Source: Adiantum capillus-veneris (Eukaryota > Streptophyta > Polypodiopsida > Polypodiales > Pteridaceae). From it: a stretch of DNA of 64,000 bases. How positions within the stretch are numbered: position 1 is the first letter of the stretch; each line of letters begins with the position of its first letter. Under the pieces are notes generated by a model. That model was not told the origin of the DNA. It made no database searches and saw nothing but the letters and a program-made list of their open reading frames with translations. Positions 52,555-64,000 of the stretch are shown here, piece by piece. A program made the translations under genes and the position numbers. Location: NCBI GenBank assembly GCA_014529385.2, contig CM043959.1, forward strand, positions 7,741,026-7,805,025, in the 5' to 3' direction.

Positions 52555-53250
52555 TCATTCATGATTAGCAGCACAAAAGAGATCCTGTAAACCGCATGAG
52601 GGAGTCTTCATTTCATCTTCATCATTAGCCACATGATCAATAAATTCCTCAAAAGAAGGCTCATCCTCAATTACAATCATCAACGTTGCAATATACTTCT
52701 TCAACCTGTAGCCATTCACACATGCTTTATGTGGGGTACCATCCAAGTTAGCAAGCTGATATGTGCCATTTGGAAACCTGTTTAAGACCAAGAAAGGACC
52801 TTGCCACTTTATCAGAAACTTATTTTGAAAACTGTTATCAAGCTTACTATTGTAACGAAGCACCATGTCACCGTTCTTGATGTCTTTGTCCTTCACCTTC
52901 TCATTTGCCTTTGCCATTCACACGTGCTTTATGTGGGGTACCATCCAAGTCAGCAAGCTGATATGTGCCATTTGGAAACCTGTTTAAGACCAAGAAAGGA
53001 CCTTGCCACTTTATCAGAAACTTATTTTGAAAATTGTTATCAAGCTTACTATTGTAACGAAGCACCATGTCACCGTTCTTGATGTCTTTGCCCTTCACCT
53101 TCTCATTTGCCTTTGCTTGATTGTTCTTCAAGACCTGTGCATAATGCTCAAAATCCAGCAACCTATCCACTTGTACACATTGCAAATATAGAAGCCTCTC
53201 CTTGAGTGTATCATTAGGCTCTTCTTCAAGCTTTAGCATCATGTCCAATT
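52555..53250 (-). pseudogene. Gypsy D post-integrase end, with 202-bp duplication
   Basis: DMVLRYNSKLDNSFQNKF and RFPNGTYQLANLDGTPHKA match the end of gypsy B pol (DLVLRYNSKLDNTFQKKF). A block of 202 bp is duplicated in tandem (starting at about 52711 and 52913), with a few differences between the copies. The C-terminus (LFCAANHE) matches LFAAADHE of B. Confidence 0.85.
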
Positions 53251-53700
53251 GAAGCTTGTGTTGTACCCATGTGCTTCTTCATTTTGAGACCTATCCACAT
53301 GCCTTAAACTCCAAGCTTCAAAACGCTTAAGCAGATTCTTCAGTTGAAAACACATAGTTTTCAGCCTTGGGTTCTTACTTTGGCACACCCCAAGTACTTG
53401 CTTAACCACAAAAAGTGTATCACCTCTTACCCTCACATAATGGATGCCAAGCTCAAGGCAAAGGTTGAGACCTTTCTCCAAAGTAGCATACTCAACTTCA
53501 TTGTTGCTTTGCGCCGTAAGCATCGAACTCCTTTTAGTTACCAAAGCACCTTGGGGATCATAAATTACAACACATCCTGAAGCTTCACCATGCGCTTTGC
53601 TGTAAGAGCCATTAAAAAAAACAGATAGGCATTGTCTATGTCAGGAGCTTCCATGTGTTGCTTCTTCACCACGTCCTCCTTAAGAAGAAGATGGCTTTCC
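53251..53700 (-). pseudogene. Gypsy D second RNase H fragment
   Basis: NNEVEYATLEKGLNLCLELG, RGDTLFVVKQVLGV and RHVDRSQNEEAH match the archaeal-type RNase H of gypsy B, including His where Asp would be usual (EAH). The match stops at EAH, near 53258, and jumps to the post-integrase part, so integrase (about 900 bp by comparison with B) is deleted. Confidence 0.8.
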
Positions 53701-54920
53701 TTATAGTAAGCAAATCAACCAATGTAGCCCTTGTACTCTCCTTGACAATAAAAGAGAATTGGAATTCTGTAGCTCCACAATCCACTTCATGAGCCTCTTT
53801 GACAAAGTAGGGCTATTCACCAATTGAGGTAGAAGAGTGTAACTAGTGAGAAATGTGAATGGTTTGGGGAGAAGGTAGTGCCTAAACCTTTTACATGTAT
53901 AAATCACACTCACCATGATGAGCTCCACTTCAATATAGCCTCTTTCCACCTCTAGCTTCACCATGCTAGCACAATAGATAGGCTTCATGTAGTGGGGATT
54001 GTTACCTCGTTGAAGAAGCATAGATCCAATAGCATCCTCACCTACTGATGAATTCACATAAAACTCCTTATCCCAATCAAGATCTTGCATAGTAGCAAGA
54101 GAACCAAGAACCTCTTTGATACTACGTTGAAAAACTTCTTCACATTCATTTGTCCATTGTAGAGGATCCAACCTTGCTACTTGCTGTAGAGGATAAATAA
54201 TTTCAGAGGACAAAGGAATGAACCTTGACACAAACTTCACCTTTTGAATGAAAGTAGAAAGTTTCTTTGTATCCTTAGGTGATGGGAGGAGGACCAAAGC
54301 CTTCACATTGTCAGAATCTACTTCAATTCTATTATCATATTCTCCAAAAACTTCACTCTTGGTTGAGCAAGATGACACTTCTTTGGGTTGAGTTTACCTC
54401 CACTTTCATCATATTGCTTCAATGCCATCCCAAGCTTTGCACAACAATCCTTTCTAGAGCTATAAACACAAAAGTAATCAATAAGATCCTTCACAAACTT
54501 GCTAAGAAAGGGAGAGAATACCTTATTGATTCGCTTTTGGTACCACGCACAACCATTCATAAGACCAAAAGGAAGAACACAATAACAAAAACATCCCCAT
54601 GGTGTGATAAATGTGGTCTTCTTTTGATCTTCTAAAGCTAAGGTAAGATGAAAATATCCAGAGAATCCATCACATACCCTATATCTCTCATGCCCTGCAA
54701 TAGAATCAAATATATCGTCTATGAAAGGAAGAAGATATGGATCTCTCTTCATGACTGTGTTTAGAGGCTTAAAATCAAAACATATTCTCCACTTTCCATT
54801 CTTCTTGAGTGTGACAACAACATGGCTCACCCATTCTATAGTACTCACATGACATATAAAACTTGCTTTGAGAAGCTTGTCTACCTCTTCCTTTAAAGTA
54901 TTAAGTTGTACCTGTCCCAT
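53701..54920 (-). pseudogene. Gypsy D RT and first RNase H
   Basis: RT motifs: NGKWRICFDFKPLNTVMKRD, VCDGFSGYFHLTLALED and VLPFGLMNGCAWYQ. The catalytic box reads LIDYF where B has FMDDF, so the second Asp is Tyr and the enzyme would be dead. The first RNase H has FYVNSSVGEDAIGSMLLQRG with Asn for the catalytic Asp, as in B. The frame changes near 54350. Confidence 0.85.
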
Positions 54921-54974
54921 TCTCCTTAGATTTTGGTGTATGGACTGAGCCCTTTCCTTGATTGGAATGTAAAT

Positions 54975-55730
54975 TTACTCTCCCTTGAAGCCTCTACTTT
55001 CCTCATAAGAAGTGATGAATAAATGGAGAAATTGTTGTATCATATGTAGGTACTCACCCTTCTCATGAGGACTAGTTAAATTGGGAGACAACATACCTTG
55101 TATCAACTCTTGTTTGACATTAGGCTGAACTTTGGGTTGCATCAACTCTTCTATTTTCTCATAAGGACCAAAGATATCCTCATTCTCCATAAGGCCAAGA
55201 AGTCTTTGTTTCTCATCATGCTGTTCTTCAAGAAACAAGGAGGAAGATCAGTATCACTGCTATCTTTCACCTCACTGCCATCATCCCCATTGTCTTCTTC
55301 TTCACTTGTTTACTCTTGTTTGATTTTCTCATCAAAATCAATGTCCAAATATTTCTTGCTAGCAGTGTCAAACCTCTTCTTATCACCCCTTCTATTGTAG
55401 AGAGTGATGGTACCATGTCCCCAATCCTGTACAACTTTGGTTGCTTGTAACCATGGTCTTCCAAGGATGAGAGGGAAAGCACCAATACCCATGAACATAA
55501 CATGACAATTGACCAGCACTTTAACATCAAATACATTCACCTCCAAGTCCTTTATAACTCCCAAGCACTTCACCCTTGATTGGTTGGCAAGCTTTATGCA
55601 AAAACTTGAATTCTCACCATGTTGAGTCCCAACTTTGATACACAAGCTTGAGTAATAACACATAACTATGCACCTCCATCAATATAAGCCTCTCCAAATG
55701 CACTTCCTCTTATGCCATGCATCCATAGTA
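54975..55730 (-). pseudogene. Gypsy D protease region
   Basis: The protease loop is YIDGGA then TAG then LCVITQACV near 55680 on minus, where B has VDGGAQICVI; the TAG replaces the Gln codon. LANQSRVKCLGVIKDLEV and LILGRPWLQATKVVQDWGHG follow. Several stops lie in the acidic linker to RT. Confidence 0.8.
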
Positions 55731-56285
55731 TGTCATATATCAAGTAGCTCATTCAAAGAAAGGACTCTCACTGACCCCCTTGTAAGCTCCTTCTTCATGG
55801 GGTTGACTACATACTTCCATTGCCTCTTTAACTTAGGACTCATCTCCATGAGTTGCTTAAAGGTAACATCAGCCTTTCTACTCACCAAATCAGCCCTTAG
55901 ACTATAATTTGGTTGCCCTTCTCCCCAGGGAAAGTCGGATGCATTGTAATGTTTCTTGGGTTTTCTCTTCTTCTTCTCTTTATATGTACATGTTTCAACT
56001 TGTTTCCCTCTTTTATGACTGGGACTTGCATCACTCGTGTCATGATATCTTGTAACCCTCTTACCTACAGGCATGAACATAGCTCCCAAATAAGCCTCTT
56101 TCTTCTCCAAACGGATTATGCTTACCACCTTTGTTTAGCCCTTCTCTTCAGTTGTCAAACCGCTTGGCCTTGAATGCCTTCACAAAGTCTTCTATGGTCT
56201 GACCTTCACCCTCTACCAAGCCTTGAATAGACTGCCATACCTTTTGCGGGTATTTGACTGTTAGAGGACTGACTGAATGGGCGCC
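55731..56285 (-). pseudogene. Gypsy D gag end and pre-protease part
   Basis: KHYNASDFPWGEGQPNYSL and MSPKLKRQWKYVVNPMKKE match B (KFHVSDFPLGDGQLSYDL, MVPKLKRQWKRMVNPMEKE). Near 56150-56250, KYPQKVWQSIQGLVEGEGQT matches the B gag DPDKVWQEVQALVQKEGEP, but the central gag is missing, so there is a deletion. Homology to gag stops at about 56255, before copia 3. Confidence 0.75.
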
Positions 56286-56290
56286 CACCT

Positions 56291-57048
56291 TGTTAAGTAT
56301 GGAGCCTGATTTACCCTTGTAATTTTCTGTGGTAAAAGCGCACATTTGTAAGGCCCCTGTTATGAGGAGAAGCCATCGTGCGTGAAGGAAAATCACTCAC
56401 CGGAAACCAAAATTTTCACGGACAAGAATCAGGGGCAACTTTAGAGGCCTCGGGGGCGGAGGCCCCCGAGACTTTTTTTTTCGCCGGAATATTATGACCG
56501 GCCGGCGGCCGAAAAGTGGTCGGAAAACAACCGGTCGGTTGGCCGGTGGCCGGTAGTCAATGGCCGATGGCCGGTGGTCGGAAGTCAATGGCCGGTGGCC
56601 AAATTCAAAAGTGGACTTGTCTTCTCAAGGGCGGCCACACATGGGCGGATTGGAGGGTCCGATTTGGACTTATTCGCACAAGGGCGGCTACACATGGCTG
56701 TCTCTCATAAGAGAGGGCAGCCCTTTTGGCCTATAAAAGGAGGCCATTTCTACACACATTTCATAGTGTGAAGTTAATGCAACAAGGTGAGTGTGAGGTG
56801 GTGAGAGTGAAGCAAGGCGAGAGCTCTATCAAGGGTTTAATCCCTTTGTAAACTACTTCTTCTTTTGAAGTGCTAAAGCCATTGAGTGGCTGCTTTCCCG
56901 TGGACGTAGCCCACATTGGGTGAACCACGTATATCGTGTGTACTCTCTCTCTCTCTCTCTACTCTATAATCTCTTGTGTGTGAAATCTATCTCTCTCCAT
57001 TAAGTAATCTACTCAAAAATCTATTTAGCTACGTCTTATTTCCTAACA
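56291..57048 (+). repeat. 5' LTR of copia 3
   Basis: 758 bp, TGTTAAGTATGG to CCTAACA. It contains a GC-rich tract of GGCCGGTGG/GGCCGATGG units (56505-56600), a TATA box at 56731 and a (CT)n tract near 56945. Confidence 0.95.
56731..56740 (+). promoter_or_regulatory. TATA box of copia 3 LTR
   Basis: CTATAAAAGG, the best TATA match in the window, with the equivalent in the second LTR at about 61519. Transcription would start about 30 bp downstream. Confidence 0.75.
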
Positions 57049-57050
57049 AC

Positions 57051-57062
57051 TGGTATCAGAGC
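57051..57062 (+). other. Primer-binding site of copia 3
   Basis: TGGTATCAGAGC, the initiator-Met tRNA complement, 2 nt after the LTR. Confidence 0.95.
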
Positions 57063-57121
57063 AAGGTTTACTCGTAGCTAAATTATCTCAAGGAAAGGAT
57101 TCCTTGAATTGAGTGGGAGTT

Positions 57122-57960
57122 ATGGCGGAGGAAGGGAAGCTCAAGATTGAGAAGTTCAACGGCAAAAACTACCAACATTGGAAGATGCAGATTGAAGACT
57201 ATCTCTACCAGAAGGACCTCTATTTGCCACTAGGCGGTCTTGCAAAGAAGCCCGCAACAATGGCAGATGAAGCATGTATTGTCCTTGATCGAAAGGCACT
57301 GGGAACAATCCGGTTAAGCTTGGCGTCAACGGTGGCCTTCAATTTTTCGGAGATGAAGACCACGGAGGACTTGATGAAGTCACTTGACGACTTCTATGAG
57401 AAACCATCGGCATCCAATAAGGTATTTCATTTGAAGCGCTTGTTCAATCTAAAGATGGCAGAGAATGGTTCAGTTGCAGAACACCTAAATGACTTTAACA
57501 CAAACATAAGTCAACTTCGATCAGTGAAAATCAATTTCGATGACGAAGTGCGAGCTCTCCTTATACTATCATCTCTACCGGATAGTTGGGACAGCCTTGT
57601 GATGGCTGTAAGTAATTCTATCTCTGGCACAAATACTCTTAAGTTTGATGATGTTGTGGGTGTTCTCCGAAGCGAGGAAATGCGAAGGAGAAGCACAGGA
57701 GAATCATCAAGTGCTGCACTATCAGTGGAAACAAGAGGAAGGCCTAAGGAGAGGTTCAAAAACCAAAAGAGTCGTGATCGCTCAAGGCGGAGCAAGTCAC
57801 GCACAAAGTCAGTTCTTGAATGTTGGAACTGCGGCAAGAAGGGCCACGTCAAGAAGGATTGCTGGTCCAAGAAGAAGAAGGAGACAGAGTCTCAAGACAA
57901 CAAGCCAACATCAGAGGCCAATGTGGCAGGTAAAGTAGAGCAAGATGCTCTAATTCTCTC
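57122..57960 (+). pseudogene. Copia 3 gag
   Basis: The ATG at 57122 gives MAEEGKLKIEKFNGKNYQHW; the frame is open to 57113. Gag motifs: FHLKRLFNLKMAENGSVAEH and LLILSSLPDSWDSLVMAV. A zinc knuckle CWNCGKKGHVKKDC is near 57823. The frame shifts after about 57930, just before the protease. Confidence 0.88.
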
Positions 57961-60900
57961 ATTAGACAATGTAGATAGTAGATTCCGGGGCTTCATTCCA
58001 TGCGACACCACACAAGCAACATTTCCAAGACTACACCAAAGGTAATTTTGGGGATGTATACTTGGGAGATGATGAAGCTTGTGAGATTGTCGGCAAAGGT
58101 ACAGTTTTTGTCAAAACTGCTAACGGAAATGAATGGAAGCTTAAAGATGTTAGGCATGTTCCTTCTCTTCGTAAAAATTTGATCTCTACAGGACAATTGG
58201 ACGATGAATGTCACAACATTGCATTCGGAAACAAACGGTGGAAGATCTCAAAGGGATCTTTGGTGGTTGCCAAGGGTGAAAAAGTCGGTACACTTTACTT
58301 GTGTACTGTTAGCATGCAACCTTCAGCTTGTGCAGCAACTACAGAAGTTGACAATGCGGTGTGGCACTACCGACTTGGGCATATGAGTGCCAAAGGAATG
58401 CAAATCCTTCAAACAAAGAAGCTTCTACTAGGTTTGAAAGAAGTGGACTTAGAGTTCTGTGAAGATTGTGTTTATGGTAAACAAAAGAGGGTAAAATTTC
58501 AAAAATCAGGAAATGAAAGAAAAAATAAAAAACTTGAGTTGGTTCATTCTGATGTTTGGGGTCCTGCAAGTACACCATCACTTGGTGGCTCATTGTACCA
58601 TGTAACATTCATAGACGATGCGACTAGAAAAACATGGGTTTATGTCATGAAGAATAAATCCGATGTATTTTCCATATTTCAAAGGTGGAAAGCCTTTGTG
58701 GAGAATGAAACAGGTACCAAGGTTAAATGCCTCAATCCGACAATGGAGGCGAATATTGCAGCCAAGCTTTTGAAAGCTTTTGTGCTAGCAATGGCATTCG
58801 GAGGCAAAGGACAACCCCAAGGACACCTCAACAAAATGGGATTTCGGAAAGGATGAACAGGACAATCATGGAACGAGCACGAAGCATGCGTCTACATGCA
58901 GGCCTACCGCTTGAGCTTTGGGCAGAAGCTGTAAGTACGTCTGTGTACTTAATCAATCGGTCACCCTCAACGGCATTGGATGGGGGAGTTCCAGAAGAGG
59001 CATGGACAGGTAAACCGGTGAATTATGCATTTCTCAAAGTGTTTGGGTGTGAGGCTTTCATGCACATAGATAGAAGCCTAAGATCAAAGCTAGATGCAAA
59101 GTCCAAAAAGTGTTTCTTCATTGGCTATGGAGAAGGAGACTTTGGGTATCGCCTATGGAATCCTGAAGATGGTAAAATCTTAAGGAGTAGGGATGTAATT
59201 TTTAACGAACAAAATATGTACAAAGATTACTTGGAAAGAAAACAAACAAAAGAAAGAGGTGATGAGTACATGGAGCTTGAGGACGGTGAAGACTCAAGGA
59301 TTGCAAACGGTGACAATGTGCAACAACGTCAACCAAATGAGGAGCCTCAACCTATTCCCCGAAGATCTACAAGAGCAAGTAGACCTCCAGAAAGGTTTGT
59401 TCCTTCGTGCAACCATCTCTTGATCTCAGATTCTGGAGAGCCGGAATCATACGAAGAAGCTATGCAACATGAATCCAAAGAAGAATGGACGAAGAGCATG
59501 CAAGTAGAGATGGACTCACTACATCGCAACCAAACATGGGAGTTGGTTGAGTTGCCTAAAGGTAAGCGGGCACTTCAAAACAAATGGGTGTACAAGCTGA
59601 AGGAAGAAGAAGGTGGAAAGAAAAGGTACAAGTCTAGGCTTGTGGTAAAAGGTTTTTCTCAAAAGAAAGGTATTGACTTCAATGAAATATTTTCTCCTGT
59701 TGTAAAAATGAACTCAATTAGGCTTGTCTTAAGCTTTGTGGCTGCTCATGATCTAAATCTCGAGCAAATGGATGTAAATACGGCATTCCCTCACGGTGAC
59801 TTAGAGGAGGAAATCTACATGCTTCAACCAAAGGGGTATGAAGTAAAAGGTAAGGAGAAAATGGTTTGCAGATTAAAGAAGAGCTTGTATGGTTTAAAGC
59901 AAGCATCAAGACAATGGTACTTGAAGTTTGATCGATGGATGTTGGATCATGGATTCACAAGATGCAACTCGGATCACTGCGTCTACACGAAGAATTTGGG
60001 AGATGGGAAATTCATCATCCTAATGTTGTATATTGATGACATGTTGATTGCAAGTGCTAACATGCAGGACATCAAAGACCTAAAAGAGGAGCTGTCCAAA
60101 TCTTTTTCAATGAAAGATTTAGGTGCTGCAAAGAGGATACTTGGTATGAAAATATCAAGGGACAGGACAAAGAAGACAATAAAGCTATCTCAAGAAGATT
60201 ACATCAAGAAGGTACTAGAAAGGTTTGCAATGCAAAATGCAAAACCAGTTTCTACACCTTTGGCTGGTCATTTTAAACTAACGAAGGATATGTGTCCAAA
60301 GACACAAGAGGAGATAGCCTATATGTCTAAAGTTCCATATGCTACAGCGGTAGGTTCTCTAATGTATGCTATGGTCTGGTCAAGGCCAGACATTGCACAT
60401 GCAGTGGGAGTTGTAAGTAGGTTCATGGACAACCCAGGTAAAGAGCATTGGCAAGCTGTGAAGTGGATACTTAGGTATCTAAAAGGGACAACAACAAATG
60501 CTTTGCAATTTGGAGGAACCGATATTTTTCTAGAAGGGTATGCTGATGCAGATATGGCAAGTGACAAAGATACTCGAAGGAGCACTACTGGCTATGTGTT
60601 CACGATTGGAGGCACAGCAGTAAGTTGGGCTTCAAAGCTGCAGAAAGTGGTTTCACTTTCTACCACGGAAGCAAAGTATGTAGCAATGACGGAGGCAAGC
60701 AAAGAAATTATGTGGCTTCACAGATTCTTAGAAGAGCTTGGATTCAAACAAGACAATTGTGTCTTGTAAAGTGATAGCCAAAGCCCTATCTATCTTGCGA
60801 AGAACTCAGCCTTTCATTCAAGGACAAAGCACATTGAGGTGAGATATCACTTCATACGCACTCTTTTGGAAGAGGGACAGCTAAAGCTAGGAAAGGTGCA

Positions 60901-60991
60901 TACAAGTGAAAATCCTGCAGACATGTTTACAAAGGTGGTCAACAAGGAGAAGTTGAGCTTTTGTTCATCTTCAATCGGCATTCAAGGATAA
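57961..60991 (+). pseudogene. Copia 3 pol: protease, integrase, RT, RNase H
   Basis: Protease: IVDSGASFHATPH near 57974, with TAG immediately before Ile where Trp is usual (a G-to-A change). Integrase: WHYRLGHMSAKGMQIL, FCEDCVYGKQK and VHSDVWGP; after a frameshift near 58735, SDNGGEY and PQQNGISERMNRT. RT: KWVYKLKEE, MDVNTAFPHGDL (Pro for Leu), YGLKQASRQWY and LYIDDMLIAS with the catalytic Asp pair. RNase H: GYADADMASDKDTRRSTTGY and STTEAKYVA; TAA 60767 interrupts before SDSQSPI, and the frame then runs to TAA at about 60989. Copia domain order is complete. Confidence 0.92.
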
Positions 60992-61051
60992 GAAGCCAGA
61001 ATGGAAAGCCGTCACAGGTTTGGTTTGGAGATCAGTCTCCAAGTGGGAGAT

Positions 61052-61836
61052 TGGTAAGTATGGAGCCTGATTTACCCTTGTAATTTTCTGTGGTAAAAGC
61101 GCACATTTGTAAGGCCCCCGTTATGAGGAGAAGCCATCGTGCGTGAAGGAAAATCAGTCACCGGAAACCAAAATTTTCACGGACAAGAATCAGGGGAAAC
61201 TTTAGAGGCCTCGGGGGCGGAGGCCCCCGAGACTTTTTTTTCGCCGGAATATTATGGCCGACCGGCGGCCGGAAAGTTGTCGGAAAACAACCGGTCGATT
61301 GGCCGGTGGCCGGTAGTCAATGGCCGATGGTCGGTGGTCGAAAGTCAATGGCCGGTGGCCGATGGTCGAAAGTCAACGGCCGATGGCCGAATTCAAAAGC
61401 GGACTTGTCTTCTCAAGGGCGGCCACACATGGGCGGATTGGAGGGTCCGATTTGGACTTATTCGCACAAGGGCGGCTACACATGGCTATCTCTCATAAGA
61501 GAGGGCAGCCCTTTTGGCCTATAAAAGGAGGCCATTTCTACACACATTTCATAGTGTGAAGTTAATGCAACAAGGTGAGTGTGAGGTGGTGAGAGTGAAG
61601 CAAGGCGGGAGCTCTATCAAGGGTTTAATTCCTTTGTAAACTACTTCTTCTTTTGAAGTGCTAAAGCCATTGAGTGGCTGCTTTCCCGTGAACGTAGCCC
61701 ACATTGGGTGAACCACGTATATCGTGTGTACTCTCTCTCTCTCTCTCTACTCTATAATCTCTTGTGTGTGAAATCTATCTCTCTCCATTAAGTAATCTAC
61801 TCAAAAATCTATTTAGCTACGTCTTATTTCCTAACA
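61052..61836 (+). repeat. 3' LTR of copia 3
   Basis: 785 bp, TGGTAAGTATGG to CCTAACA. It is 27 bp longer than the 5' LTR because of an extra GGCCGATGGTCGAAAGTCAA-type unit (61355-61385). AAGTGGGAGAT upstream is the polypurine tract. Confidence 0.95.
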
Positions 61837-61841
61837 CACCT

Positions 61842-62030
61842 AGCCGGACATGTAAAGCCAAGCACAATGCGAAGTGTAGTCATCTTGACTACTGGAGAGA
61901 AAATCTCATCAAAATCCACACCTTTTGCTGCTTGAAACCCTTGGCAACTAGATGAACCTTGTACCTAGGCTTAGGATCTTTTGCTGTATACTTCTTCTTA
62001 TATAGCCATTTGCAAGGTAAAGCATTTTTG
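61842..62030 (-). pseudogene. Copia RT relic
   Basis: The minus strand reads ALPCKWLYKKKYTAKDPKPR, then VHLVAKGFKQQK, and in another frame DEIFSPVVKMTTLR. This is the first part of a copia RT domain. It is cut off near the copia 3 insertion site and belongs to neither copia 2 nor copia 3. Confidence 0.75.
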
Positions 62031-64000
62031 CCTTTTGGTGAGGGATACCCCTCCCTAGGGGTCTATGCACAAAATATACAATTTACACTTTTATACAATT
62101 TTCAATATACATCAAAGTTACAGAAGCATTTTCATAGGGGAGAAGTTCTCAACACCCAGCCAAGCATAGAGTTTAGGCCATGAGCCGGACTGCATCCAGA
62201 GGTACCTAGTGACTAGTGCTACCCCTGAAAGGGTGTTATGAATGAAAGCGTACACAAGAAAATATAACATTGTGGATGGTGAATGTATGTGTACACTGCG
62301 TTGCAGAAAGAGAGAGAGAGAGAGAGAATATAGTGGAGGGTGAAATAGAGTGCACAGAGACATGAAAAGATGACAACAGAGAATCTTTAAATACCCATCT
62401 AAATGGAACACGCAACCATGTATTAATGCAATGACAAAATCTCGGTATACCATGACATCAAAAGGTTTATAACAAAACAACTAGCAGAGCACGAACACGC
62501 ACGAGCTAAGAGATATGGTCAAAAAACAGTTTGTTGCCGACTACACTAAATTTTTTGATCCCAGGCTCCTTGGAGAACCACTATATAGATTCACCAAATG
62601 GGCAAACCCATCTAACCAATTGAAAAGTTTGATGAAACTTGGTGATAAATGAATTTAGGTCTCTGTTATCACCTTGGGAATGCGAGTTATTAATCACTCT
62701 ATAACCGGTTTTTACCTACACACGTAGGAGTACTACCAAGGGGGGGTACCATATGACGTCGTGAGTTAATCGAGCCGTTCTGATATGTTTTATGGTTTGT
62801 TTTGGTGAGTTGGTTTCAATTATTAGATGGCCATAAACTTATGTGGGAGTATATGGTTAAACATCCCGAACCGCATAAGCATATGGTGTTACCGTCTGTT
62901 GTGTGAGTACCATATGGTCAAAGTGATATGATAGCGTGATAGTCCATATTATGGAGCTGAACTTGATGCATTGGTTTGAGGCCAAATACTTTCAATTGCA
63001 TGTTTTGCATACTCCCGAAAATGCCAAAAATTTGCTTTTGAAGTTATGGTTTATGGTTGACCTAAAGGTCGGAGCTGTTTTGCATCATGTTTATGGTGTT
63101 GGAATTTGATCATATGATGTTTGGGGGCTCATGGATAGATGTGGATGCCTCATATGCATGGTTATGATCGCTTTTCACCTTTCTAGGTCAAATCTACCTC
63201 TATGTACTAGAGAGGTGAAGTGCATCAACTTTGCATGGTTTGATGTTGTCAAAATTGGATTTTTATATCATGATTAGTTGCTGGTCGGACTCTTTTTATG
63301 CATGGGAGAATCACTTCTTAAGGGTCACATGTGTGTAGAGTCCGGTTGATTGAAGGGGATGTGTCAATCTCCAAGTGTGGGAATTGGTTCCGTGTGATTA
63401 TGATTTATGGTCAAGGGTTGAGATTCCCTCATGAATTATGGTTGAAATTTTATGATGGAAGCCGGTGTGGCTTATGTTTTTTTTTTTGGAATGGTTATGC
63501 TGTTGAAATGCTGTCAAAATTTTTGCAGCCATGTTATGTCCTAAAGTGGTGATGCAGGATTGGTCGTGCCTCACCCAAGTCGGTGGAGTGCTTGCCCGTG
63601 TGATGTGATTGGATTATGATTTACGGTTTTGGATTTGGATCATGAAGTGATTTGGATGTTTTATGGAAAACGTGTAAGGGTAGAGACCTTGTACAATCTA
63701 ATTGCTTGGAAAGGATTGTTTGTGCATCTGGGAAGTGCTATTGTGATTGGACTCATGTGTTATGTTTCACCTACAAGACTAGGATCACCTACATCGCTTA
63801 GCCTTAAAGGGTCGCTGATCTGGGGCTTTGCTAGATCGGGGGTGTTGCCTAGGTCTTTTTTTTTGTTAGGCTTATCTACATGGTTAGTGCATCAGGGGTT
63901 GAATGACCTACATGGATAACGCGTCGGGGATTTTTCCTTGGCTTTGTCTAAACACCCGGTGCTGGGCATTGAAGAGACGTGGCGCCTAAACTGGTATGGT
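62031..64000. other. Unassigned non-coding end of window
   Basis: No conserved ORF or LTR pair was recognised. It contains a short (GA)n tract at 62308-62327 and, from about 62770, a low-complexity style rich in TTATGG, CATATGG and TTTGGAT. That style resembles an LTR or leader of another element, but I cannot support it. Confidence 0.3.

Larger units (their letters stand above)
52503..56285 (-). mobile_element. Decayed gypsy D, relative of gypsy B
   Basis: The minus-strand fragments follow the order of gypsy B pol with many stops and shifts. At the left, GCTCAACA followed by TAGTTTGCC aligns with the end of the gypsy B 3' LTR and its polypurine side. So 52503-52527 should be the first 25 bp of the 3' LTR of D, and the DNA left of gypsy C (41453 and below, including the palindrome array) is its probable continuation. 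The integrase core is deleted. The right end is cut by copia 3 at 56286, beyond which no gag of D continues. Confidence 0.8.
56291..61836 (+). mobile_element. Ty1/copia retrotransposon 3, near complete
   Basis: LTR 56291-57048, PBS, gag, pol, purine stretch and LTR 61052-61836, flanked by CACCT (56286-56290 and 61837-61841). The LTRs are very alike apart from a 27-bp length difference in a GGCCG(A/G)TGG minirepeat tract. Coding damage: frameshifts near 57930 and 58735, a TAG before the protease Asp and a TAA at 60767. It inserted at a join between gypsy D and a copia relic. Confidence 0.95.

Noticed and set aside
62031-64000. Possible host gene or tRNA at the right end
   Set aside because: No conserved frame, splice pattern or cloverleaf could be supported.

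Overview
The window looks like nuclear DNA from a land plant with a large, repeat-rich genome. I found no host gene. Almost every base can be assigned to a transposable element or its relic: a CACTA DNA transposon with spliced genes, several Ty3/gypsy and Ty1/copia LTR retrotransposons, and one LINE. The element types are plant types: a Tat-like gypsy with two RNase H domains, a chromodomain gypsy, copia elements primed by initiator-Met tRNA, and Tnp2 with a Transposase_24-like partner. The species cannot be named from this; a seed-free plant or another large-genome plant would fit.

Layout. 1-3604: 3' part of a CACTA element inserted in the pol gene of gypsy A (minus strand, 3605 to about 13962). 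About 13963-16155: decayed plus-strand gag of the family of gypsy C. 16156 to about 19060: decayed chromodomain gypsy. 19715-23059: 5'-truncated LINE (minus strand) lying inside a (GA)n microsatellite. 23480-23732: gypsy integrase relic. 23733-30475: old copia, split by a nearly complete copia 2 (24392-29870, target duplication CCTAA). About 30793-41453: an array of long perfect palindromes split by young gypsy B (31636-40375). 41454-52502: gypsy C, a non-autonomous element with gag and protease but no reverse transcriptase. 52503-56285: gypsy D, a decayed relative of B. 56291-61836: copia 3 (target duplication CACCT). 61842-62030: copia reverse-transcriptase relic. 62031-64000: unassigned.

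Nesting gives a relative order of events. CACTA is younger than A. Copia 2 is younger than the old copia. B is younger than the palindrome array it splits. C inserted 25 bp inside the end of the 3' LTR of D. C then suffered an 1803-bp inversion that cut its 5' LTR; mentally undoing the inversion gives a 958-bp LTR, the same length as its 3' LTR.

The least expected signal is a family of 24-28 bp perfect palindromes built on AGACATC(A/C)TACG plus its reverse complement. There are about fourteen sites in three places: the leader of C, a relic at 14051, and an array with a period near 277 bp. The DNA between sites has diverged, while the arms change in matching pairs, so the symmetry rather than the exact sequence is kept. 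In C the palindromes lie between the primer-binding site and gag, where retroelement packaging and dimerisation signals usually sit. Most element genes are single reading frames broken by one or a few stop codons that a C-to-T change could have made, as expected of methylated plant repeats.
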